DNA of 5,409 nt from Acidobacteriota bacterium (lineage in GTDB: Bacteria > Acidobacteriota > Terriglobia > UBA7540), in contig JAJXZM010000138.1 in assembly GCA_021780055.1 (NCBI GenBank), positions 1 to 5,409 on the forward strand, read 5' to 3'. A program made the position numbers and the translations under genes. This document shows positions 1 to 4,946 of the stretch, piece after piece. Every line of letters begins with the position of its first letter. The stretch's first letter is position 1. Below the pieces are notes generated by a model. It was not told the origin of the DNA. It saw only the letters and a program-made list of their open reading frames with translations, and did no database searches.

Positions 1-3
1 ACC

Positions 4-1320
4 CTACTCCCCGCGCTCGTCCACAAGGCGTTTGCTCTTCCGCCCTTGGACGAGCGTCCCGGGGGGGCAAAAACGGAACGCCACTTTGTACATTCCACAC
101 GCCTGATTGGCCCAGACATCCGGATAGCGCGCCTCAAGGTTCTTCCGGACCGCGTCTTCAACGGCTGCATTGGAAACTCCATTGGACAGTTCCAGACGGA
201 ATTCCAGGATGTCGTGCAGGTCCTCCTGCCGGACTGCCACCTGCCAGTTGCTGGAAAGCCCCGCAACGTCGGACAACACCTTTTCAAAAATCTCCGGATA
301 CATGTTGCCAGCGCCCATCACCACCATCTCGTCGCGGCGTCCGCGAATTCGCGCCAGGCGGCGCACGGTGGTCCCGCAAGGGCAGGGGCCGTCAAAAAAA
401 CGCGTGATGTCGCGGACGCGGTAGCGGATCAGCGGCGTGGTCCGGCGCGAGAGAGTAGTCACCACCAGTTCGCCGTAGCCGTCCGGATCGGGATCGAGAA
501 TTTCAAAGAGCAGGTTGTACTCGTCCATGTGGTAGCCGTTGCGTTCGAGACATTCCATTCCGGCGCCGCCGCCCATCTCTGTCGAGCCGTAGCCGAGAAT
601 CACCGGAGCGTTCCAGATACGCTGGACATAGTCGCGATAGGCATCCGTCATGCGATCGCCAGCGGCAAAGATCAGCTTGACCGGAAACCGACCCTGCTTC
701 TCGGCAATTTCGCTCAGGCTCACCAGCCACGTCGGGTCGGCCACAATCACGTTGTAGTGATAACGCCCCAGGCGGTCATAGACCTCCGCAGGGTGCGGCT
801 TGCCCACCGCCGAGCAGAAAACCCCCAGTTGCTTGCAAGCCAGAAACGTTACCCAACTGCTGATCCAGTACCCGGCGTCAAAGGTGCAAACCACGCGGTC
901 GCCTGGCCGCATGCCGTTATCATAGAAGGCCGCCGCCTCGTACCGCGCCGAGAAATCGAGCTCATCGTAGCTGAAGAAGACCCGCTTTGGCCCGCCGGAA
1001 GTGCCGGTGGTTTCAAACACAGATTCGGGCTCCCGGCAAAGGAATTCCTCCGATGGAAGATTTCGAATGTCTTCGGGCGTGGTGAAAATTTCTCCAAGGT
1101 CCTCAGGCCGGCGAATCTGTTCCGCGCGGAGGCCGGCTTCCTGAAGCTTGCGAGCAAAGAACTTCTGGCGCGCGGCCGCATAGCGGACAACCCGCCGGAA
1201 ACCATCCATCTGGATCCGGTGGATCAGTGTGGGTGAAAGCCATTTACCCCAGCGCACAAGCCTGGGGATCGAGTCGCCAATCACCCGGCGTTCAACGATC
1301 TTCCGTAGGTCAGCAACCAT
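4..1320 (-). CDS. AMP-forming acyl/aryl-CoA ligase, phenylacetate-CoA ligase (PaaK/CapK) family
   Basis: A complete 438-residue adenylate-forming enzyme. Visible motifs, in order: the ATP-binding loop TTGTSGGPKRV (104-114), GYGSTEMGG (243-251), TTPLIRYRVRD (294-304, Asp304 expected to contact the ribose of AMP), the hinge RGRRDEMVVMGAGNMYP (326-342), and a C-terminal lysine motif QGRKSKRLVDER (425-436). A CPCG motif (313-316) before the hinge is typical of PaaK relatives. Length matches PaaK (about 430-440). The family activates a carboxylic acid as acyl-AMP and then transfers it to CoA, or in some relatives to another thiol; the substrate cannot be read from the sequence. It should be cytosolic, with no signal peptide or membrane segment. 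The ATG at 1320 is the only ATG/GTG/TTG between the in-frame stop near 1421 and the first conserved residues, but no clear Shine-Dalgarno precedes it. It lies 130 bases after the glycosyltransferase and may be the last gene of the same operon. CapK-like polysaccharide-linked roles are an alternative to aryl-CoA formation. Confidence 0.88.
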   Translation of the reverse strand: MVADLRKIVERRVIGDSIPRLVRWGKWLSPTLIHRIQMDGFRRVVRYAAARQKFFARKLQEAGLRAEQIRRPEDLGEIFTTPEDIRNLPSEEFLCREPESVFETTGTSGGPKRVFFSYDELDFSARYEAAAFYDNGMRPGDRVVCTFDAGYWISSWVTFLACKQLGVFCSAVGKPHPAEVYDRLGRYHYNVIVADPTWLVSLSEIAEKQGRFPVKLIFAAGDRMTDAYRDYVQRIWNAPVILGYGSTEMGGGAGMECLERNGYHMDEYNLLFEILDPDPDGYGELVVTTLSRRTTPLIRYRVRDITRFFDGPCPCGTTVRRLARIRGRRDEMVVMGAGNMYPEIFEKVLSDVAGLSSNWQVAVRQEDLHDILEFRLELSNGVSNAAVEDAVRKNLEARYPDVWANQACGMYKVAFRFCPPGTLVQGRKSKRLVDERGE

Positions 1321-1450
1321 GAAGTCAAAAAAACGGCTGTAAACGTCAACGTGCGACGTCAGCGGTGCCGAAATGTGGTATTCAGGGAGTCGCTCTTGAG
1401 AACGGACACCCTCTACCGTTCATGCCAAAAATCCTGAAGCATCCGTCAGT

Positions 1451-2638
1451 TTACATCAGGTATGCCGTTTCACCCGAAGCAGGCGAAGGCGCCGCAAGCA
1501 GATCGATGTACGTAGCCTTTTCAAGCAGGGCCCTTGCCACCTGGGCCACCGCATAGGCAGCGTCAGGCCGCGCCAGGTCGCGGGCGCGCGAAATCAATGC
1601 CTCCCTGCGTTTGGCGTCATCGAGCAGTCCGGACACCAGCGCGGGAATCTCCTGCAGCTCTTTAGCTGCCAGCCCAACCCCCTGGTTGACCAGAAACTTC
1701 AGGTGGCTTTCCTCCATCCCCGGAACCGGGGACGTAAGGATCATGGGCACGCCCGCAGCCAGCGCTTCAGAGGCGGTAACGCCGCCCGGCTTGGTAACCA
1801 GCAGGTCGGCCGCGCCCATCAGTTCCGGCACAGAATCCGTCCAGCCAAAAACTTGAAGGTCAAGAGCCAGTTGCCCCCGCAGCGATTCCAACCGCTCACG
1901 CAGGGTGCGATTTCTTCCGGCAACGGCAATTACCTGGATGGGGTGGCGGCACACTTCCAAGCTCTGGATGATGGCATCAAGCGGTGCGAGCCCAATCCCG
2001 CCGCCCATCACCAGCACCACGGGCCGGTTCGGATGCAGGCCAACGGCCCGGCGAAGCTCAACCCGGTCGAAGCTAAGCGCAAAAGAGGGATCTATCGGCA
2101 CGCCGCAATAGAGAATACGATTTACAGAAACTCCCCAGGAAATCATCTGCCGCTTGGCTTCTTCACTGCCCACACAATGAACGTCAATTTCGTCCCTGAC
2201 CCAGACGGGTTCCGTGCAGAAGTCCGTCTGCGCAGCCAGGATCGGAGCATCAAACCAGCCGTCCCGCCTTCCAATCACAGCCAGCCTCGCAGCGCATGCC
2301 TCCGTTACAATCACCAGATGCGGACGGAAAGACTGGAGACGCGCAAGGACCGAGCGGCAGCCGTGCCGGAAAAGCCAATCGGGGGCCACCCTCCGCAGAC
2401 GCTTCCGATGCCGCCATTCAAAGAATTTGCGCCTAACCCAGGGAACACGTTTTATCGTCAGCCAGTAAGGATAGAGGTAGAAGCGGAGGAACCACGGCTC
2501 CGCGAAATCCAGCACATCGATTGTGCGCGCCTCAACATTATCCGCGCCATCGTGAAGGGCCTGATGAATAGCCTGGCTTGCCCGTGAATTCCCAGCCCCC
2601 ACACCGAGGGTCAGGATAGCGATTCGCTTGATTTCCAT
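1451..2638 (-). CDS. GT-B glycosyltransferase, MGDG synthase/UgtP/MurG type
   Basis: A complete 395-residue protein with the two-domain GT-B layout of processive diacylglycerol glycosyltransferases and MGDG synthases. The N-terminal half has the glycine-rich loop GVGAGNSRASQAI (12-24) and the TDF segment (138-140). The C-terminal half has MGGGIGLAPL (211-220) and the donor-binding signature TKPGGVTASEALAAGVPMI (282-300), where Glu291 should bind the nucleotide ribose, then PGMEESH (306-312). The family moves a sugar from a UDP-sugar to a lipid acceptor at the cytoplasmic face of the membrane. No transmembrane helix is seen; a basic, aromatic stretch around 50-85 could touch the membrane. Two histidines usual in the family are replaced (Asn17 and Glu143), so the acceptor or chemistry may differ. 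The ATG at 2638 follows a GGAG at 2647-2644 with five bases of spacing. It sits 55 bases after the ketosynthase, which suggests co-transcription and a glycolipid product. An epimerase-like fold is less likely because of the TKPGG signature. Confidence 0.85.
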   Translation of the reverse strand: MEIKRIAILTLGVGAGNSRASQAIHQALHDGADNVEARTIDVLDFAEPWFLRFYLYPYWLTIKRVPWVRRKFFEWRHRKRLRRVAPDWLFRHGCRSVLARLQSFRPHLVIVTEACAARLAVIGRRDGWFDAPILAAQTDFCTEPVWVRDEIDVHCVGSEEAKRQMISWGVSVNRILYCGVPIDPSFALSFDRVELRRAVGLHPNRPVVLVMGGGIGLAPLDAIIQSLEVCRHPIQVIAVAGRNRTLRERLESLRGQLALDLQVFGWTDSVPELMGAADLLVTKPGGVTASEALAAGVPMILTSPVPGMEESHLKFLVNQGVGLAAKELQEIPALVSGLLDDAKRREALISRARDLARPDAAYAVAQVARALLEKATYIDLLAAPSPASGETAYLM

Positions 2639-2657
2639 GCCTGCTCCGAAAATACCT

Positions 2658-2680
2658 GGTTCCGAACCGCGTCTCCGCGG
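2658..2680 (-). other. Two overlapping intercistronic hairpins between ketosynthase and glycosyltransferase
   Basis: In the 55-base gap the minus-strand RNA can form CCGCG-GAGA-CGCGG (2680-2667), a perfect five-pair GC stem closed on a GNRA-type tetraloop. Directly after it, sharing two bases, comes GGTTC-G-GAACC (2668-2658). Because they share bases 2667-2668, the full stems cannot both form. Only a short TATTTT follows, so this is not a convincing terminator. It lies 10 or more bases before the glycosyltransferase ribosome site and could adjust mRNA stability or read-through. The function is inferred. Confidence 0.4.
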
Positions 2681-2693
2681 GAAGATGAGGATA

Positions 2694-3923
2694 TCAATTC
2701 CAGTGTCGCACCAACAGCACGGCGTTTAAGCCTCCAAACGCAAAGGAGTTCGAAAGCGCAGCCCGTAAAGGCTTTTCCCGCGCCTCGTTGGGAACATAAT
2801 CAAGGTCGCACTCGGGGTCTTGTTCCGTGTAGTTGGCAGTGGGTGGAATTACGCCGTGCTTGACCGCCAGCACCGTGGCCACAAACTCGATCGCACCGGT
2901 CGCTCCCATCGCATGTCCGTGCATTGACTTCGTTGAGCTGATCGCCAGATTCCTGGCGTGGTCCTTGAAGACTTCCTTGATAACCTGAGTTTCGGTAGAG
3001 TCGTTCAGGCGCGTTCCGGTCCCGTGTGCGTTAATGTAATCAATCTCTTCGGGCGGAACTCTGGCTTCATCAAGCGCCATGCGGATGGCGCGGACCGGAC
3101 CGTCCACCGATGGTTGGGTGATGTGGGAGGCGTCCGAACTCATGCCGCAACCGGCAAGCTCGCCGTAGATGGGAGCGCCGCGCTTGAGAGCGTGCTCCAG
3201 TTCCTCCAGCAACAGAACCCCCGACCCTTCACCAATCACCATTCCCTTGCGGTCTGCGGAAAAAGGTCGGCAGGCTGTGGCAGGATTGCCATTCCCGGAA
3301 GCCAGAACTCGCACGGCCTCCCAGCAGCGCATCACACCGTAAGTGATGGGGGCGTCGGCTCCGCCAGCCAGCATGATATCAGCCAATCCGAACTTGATAA
3401 GGTGGAAGGCCTCCGAAATTGCGTGGCCCGATGACGAGCAGGCCGTTGACGTGGCAAGCGCGGGACCCTGGGCGCCAAACTCCATGCAGATGTGCGACGT
3501 GGCCGCGTTGTGCATAATGCGCGGAATTGTAAAGGGATGCAGGCGTGTGACCTGCTTGGCGTAAAGATTGTGATAGCCGGCATCATAGCTTCCCGCCCCG
3601 CCCATGCCGGAACCCATCACCACCCCGAAACGGCAGCGCTCTTCATCGCGAACCGAGATGCCGCTGCTTTCCATCGCCTCGCCGGCAGCAATCAGCGCAA
3701 ACTGCGCGAATTTGTCCAGCATGTCCTGCCGCTTGGGGGGGAAGTAGTCGTCCGGATTGTAGTCGGCAACTTCGGCCGCAATTCGGATGGAAAGAGAGGA
3801 TGAATCGAATTGAGTAATAGGTCGAACGCCTGACCGGCCTTGCACCAGGTTCTCAAAAAAACTGTCCCTGTTCCTGCCCGTGGAGGAAAAAACCCCCAGC
3901 CCTGTTATGACGACCCTGCGCAC
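2694..3923 (-). CDS. fabF: beta-ketoacyl-ACP synthase, FabF/NodE type (KAS II family)
   Basis: A complete condensing enzyme of the thiolase fold. It catalyses decarboxylative Claisen condensation of malonyl-ACP with an acyl-enzyme intermediate in the cytosol. Numbered from the GTG at 3923 (409 residues), the catalytic residues are all present: Cys162 in STACSSS, His300 in NAHGTGT, Lys332 in SSTKSMHGH and His337 in the same motif. These match FabF Cys163, His303, Lys335 and His340, and the length is normal (E. coli FabF 413). The stretch AGGADAP...WEAVRVLA...[10 protein letters not shown] resembles NodE and secondary-metabolite ketosynthases more than housekeeping FabF. The gating loop reads FAFGGLN instead of the usual FGFGGTN. 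I chose GTG 3923 because GGAG lies six bases upstream and the product then begins [10 protein letters not shown] like the family. GTG 3935 would add four residues but has no ribosome site. The gene directly follows the ACP, its expected partner. The symbol is given at family level only. Confidence 0.93.
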   Translation of the reverse strand: MRRVVITGLGVFSSTGRNRDSFFENLVQGRSGVRPITQFDSSSLSIRIAAEVADYNPDDYFPPKRQDMLDKFAQFALIAAGEAMESSGISVRDEERCRFGVVMGSGMGGAGSYDAGYHNLYAKQVTRLHPFTIPRIMHNAATSHICMEFGAQGPALATSTACSSSGHAISEAFHLIKFGLADIMLAGGADAPITYGVMRCWEAVRVLASGNGNPATACRPFSADRKGMVIGEGSGVLLLEELEHALKRGAPIYGELAGCGMSSDASHITQPSVDGPVRAIRMALDEARVPPEEIDYINAHGTGTRLNDSTETQVIKEVFKDHARNLAISSTKSMHGHAMGATGAIEFVATVLAVKHGVIPPTANYTEQDPECDLDYVPNEAREKPLRAALSNSFAFGGLNAVLLVRHWN

Positions 3924-3929
3924 CGTGGA

Positions 3930-3933
3930 CTCC
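3930..3933 (-). promoter_or_regulatory. Shine-Dalgarno GGAG that sets the ketosynthase start
   Basis: Minus-strand GGAG at 3933-3930 stands six bases before GTG 3923. This is ideal spacing and falls inside the four-codon extension that GTG 3935 would create. Upstream of 3935 the sequence is only the end of the ACP gene and CTATT, with no purine-rich site. Confidence 0.55.
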
Positions 3934-3940
3934 ACAATAG

Positions 3941-4231
3941 CTAGTTTCTAGCCGTCGGGCCGCTGCCCTTGGCCATCGCCGCGAGATCAGAAATGTCTTT
4001 GCCTTCAATTACCCGAGTAAGACTGTCCACAACCTGCCTTACGCTTTTCATGTTCTGCGCCACAGTATCGGGAATATCGATCTTGAACTCTTCTTCAAGC
4101 GCAAACAGGATGTTGACTCCATCCAGGGAATCGATCCCCAATTCCTCAAACGTTGCGTCAATCGATACCTCACTGGGATCGAGATGCTGTTCCCGAGTAA
4201 TAATTTCAATGACTTTTTCACCTACATCCAT
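3941..4231 (-). CDS. Acyl carrier protein
   Basis: A 96-residue, acidic, four-helix carrier protein. The phosphopantetheine attachment site is Ser35 in LGIDSLDGV (31-39), followed by the acidic recognition helix ALEEEFKIDIPD (44-55). After 4'-phosphopantetheinylation by a holo-ACP synthase it would carry growing acyl chains as thioesters for the ketosynthase encoded next to it. The usual ACP core (about 77 residues) ends near residue 78. The remaining tail, about 18 residues rich in Ala, Gly and Ser, is longer than in housekeeping AcpP. The ATG at 4231 has a strong AAGGAG ribosome site five bases upstream. The gene ends 17 bases before the ketosynthase start, so the two are very likely translated from one message. 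Position beside a NodE-like ketosynthase and a glycosyltransferase suggests a dedicated carrier rather than the cell's main AcpP, but this is inference. Confidence 0.93.
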   Translation of the reverse strand: MDVGEKVIEIITREQHLDPSEVSIDATFEELGIDSLDGVNILFALEEEFKIDIPDTVAQNMKSVRQVVDSLTRVIEGKDISDLAAMAKGSGPTARN

Positions 4232-4236
4232 CTTTG

Positions 4237-4242
4237 CTCCTT
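4237..4242 (-). promoter_or_regulatory. Strong Shine-Dalgarno (AAGGAG) of the ACP gene
   Basis: Minus-strand AAGGAG at 4242-4237 with five bases to ATG 4231. It is the strongest ribosome site in the window; the receiver gene upstream and the ligase gene have poor ones. The ACP may therefore be made in excess of its operon neighbours, as expected for a carrier. Confidence 0.6.
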
Positions 4243-4281
4243 ACTGACCGGCCCTGTTTCTTTGCCTTGACCCTGTCCGTC

Positions 4282-4671
4282 TTAAGATGAAATCCCAATC
4301 GGGTCCTCCGCCGCGAGTTCGCTGACCATTCGCAGCAACTCTGACAAACGGAAGGGCTTTTCCAGAAAGGCTTTCACTCCGAGCTCCCGAGCAAGTTCGC
4401 GTTCCGCCCCGGTTATAAAAGATGTCATTAGAATCGGTTCGCAAGCGATCTTCTTTTCCTGCAGCTTCCGTAACAGCTCCAGACCGTTTTCGCCTGGCAT
4501 CCGGAGGTCAATCAGAATTACGGCCCTGCCTTCGTCCAGGTTCAAAGCTTTCCAGAAACCCTCGCCATCCTCCGCAACTACCACGGAATAGCCGTTCGCG
4601 CTCAAAACCTCGGAAAGGAGGTTCCGGCTCTCTTGATCATCATCCACCACCAGCACACGATTTAAGCCCAC
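4282..4671 (-). CDS. Single-domain response regulator (CheY-like receiver)
   Basis: A 129-residue receiver domain with no output domain. The acidic pocket is Asp10-Asp11 in VLVVDDD, the phospho-acceptor is Asp55 in LIDLRMPG, the switch threonine is Thr83 in LMTS, and the conserved lysine is Lys105 in LEKPF. All residues needed for phosphorylation are present, so it should be active. It would take phosphate from a histidine kinase not encoded in this window and act by protein contact, as CheY, Spo0F or DivK do. The start is GTG 4671, directly preceded by an in-frame TGA at 4674-4672, so no longer form is possible; its ribosome site is weak. The gene is the first of a tight series (50 bases to the ACP) and follows the AT-rich control region. 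That places a signalling protein at the head of a lipid-synthesis operon. A shorter form starting at Val6 would break the acidic pocket strand and is unlikely. Confidence 0.9.
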   Translation of the reverse strand: MGLNRVLVVDDDQESRNLLSEVLSANGYSVVVAEDGEGFWKALNLDEGRAVILIDLRMPGENGLELLRKLQEKKIACEPILMTSFITGAERELARELGVKAFLEKPFRLSELLRMVSELAAEDPIGISS

Positions 4672-4763
4672 TCACACACCCACGCAGGAAGAGATCCTTC
4701 TGCCGAACTAGAAACTGGATAGCATCAATGAGTCCAAAGCGTGAATATAATAATAAGTCGATG

Positions 4764-4792
4764 AATCTAAAACACTTATTAGCATTGTTCAA
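4764..4792 (-). promoter_or_regulatory. Candidate sigma-70-type promoter of the receiver-ACP-ketosynthase operon
   Basis: On the minus strand TTGAAC (4792-4787) and TAGATT (4769-4764) are separated by 17 bases, each matching four of six consensus positions. The predicted transcript would begin near 4757, giving a leader of about 86 bases before GTG 4671. The elements lie in the most AT-rich part of the window. No sigma-54 pattern with correct spacing was found nearby. This was judged by eye and other start points are possible. Confidence 0.3.
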
Positions 4793-4800
4793 CCTAAGTG
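4773..4800. repeat. Inverted repeat CACTTA-N16-TAAGTG around the candidate -35
   Basis: CACTTA at 4773-4778 and TAAGTG at 4795-4800 form perfect six-base arms separated by 16 bases, bracketing the candidate -35 element. A related CAAGTG occurs at 4819-4824. Half-sites placed like this could bind a dimeric regulator, but the arms are short and chance similarity in AT-rich DNA cannot be excluded. Confidence 0.3.
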
Positions 4801-4822
4801 GCAAAGTCAACTTAACGACAAG

Positions 4823-4841
4823 TGTGTCAAAATGGGACACA
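4823..4841. repeat. Inverted repeat TGTGTC-N7-GACACA, possible operator
   Basis: Perfect six-base arms at 4823-4828 and 4836-4841 with a seven-base spacer, roughly 30 bases upstream of the candidate -35. The symmetry and spacing resemble binding sites of dimeric transcription factors, for example enhancer-type TGTC...GACA sites. Which protein would bind is unknown; the receiver encoded downstream has no DNA-binding domain. Confidence 0.35.
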
Positions 4842-4946
4842 AAGCCAGGTGAGTGTATTCAAATGTGACATGAATTTCCAGTTTTTCACCACACTGGCAG
4901 TTGGAAAGAAGCCTTCAGAATTTCTTGGTTCGGCCCGGGGGGAAAG

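Larger units (their letters stand above)
4672..4946. other. Non-coding control region between deacetylase and receiver genes
   Basis: This is the longest gap in the window (275 bases). The core is strikingly AT-rich: 17 of 60 bases are G or C over 4741-4800 and 26 of 60 over 4801-4860, in contrast to the GC-rich genes on both sides. Short open frames in it have no ribosome site and no recognisable product. It holds the candidate promoter and the inverted repeats listed separately. The part next to the deacetylase stop (about 4907-4928) can form a weak AT-rich hairpin but no clear terminator. Confidence 0.6.

Noticed and set aside
46..1236. 396-codon open frame on the plus strand opposite the ligase gene
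   Set aside because: It is fully antisense to a gene with clear PaaK-family motifs, its translation is rich in His, Arg and Ala with no recognisable domain, and it has no ribosome site. It is a shadow of GC-biased codons.
1385..1411. Imperfect hairpin in the glycosyltransferase-ligase gap as a terminator
   Set aside because: The stem GGGTGTC/GACTCCC has an internal mismatch and no T-run follows it on the minus strand. The run of seven T at about 1326-1332 has no good stem next to it.
1703..2587. 294-codon open frame on the plus strand opposite the glycosyltransferase
   Set aside because: Antisense to a well-supported gene, low-information composition and no family motif.
4787..4830. Alternative promoters using the TTGACA at 4830-4825 or TTGACT at 4810-4805, and sigma-54 sites
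   Set aside because: No acceptable -10 lies 16-18 bases downstream of either hexamer (ACTTTG and CAATGC are found), and no GG/GC pair has the ten-base spacing sigma-54 needs.
4640..4840. 66-codon minus-strand frame across the control region
   Set aside because: It overlaps the start of the receiver gene in another frame, lacks a ribosome site, and its hydrophobic residues follow from AT-rich sequence.
4422..4868. Plus-strand frame running from inside the receiver gene into the AT-rich gap, including a possible 36-residue peptide from ATG 4761
   Set aside because: The long form is antisense to the receiver. The short form has no ribosome site and covers the candidate promoter; nothing marks it as coding.
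4907..4928. Terminator after the deacetylase gene
   Set aside because: AAGAA...TTCTT and GAAGGCTTC can pair, but the stem is AT-rich, the inner loop is too small, and only three T follow.
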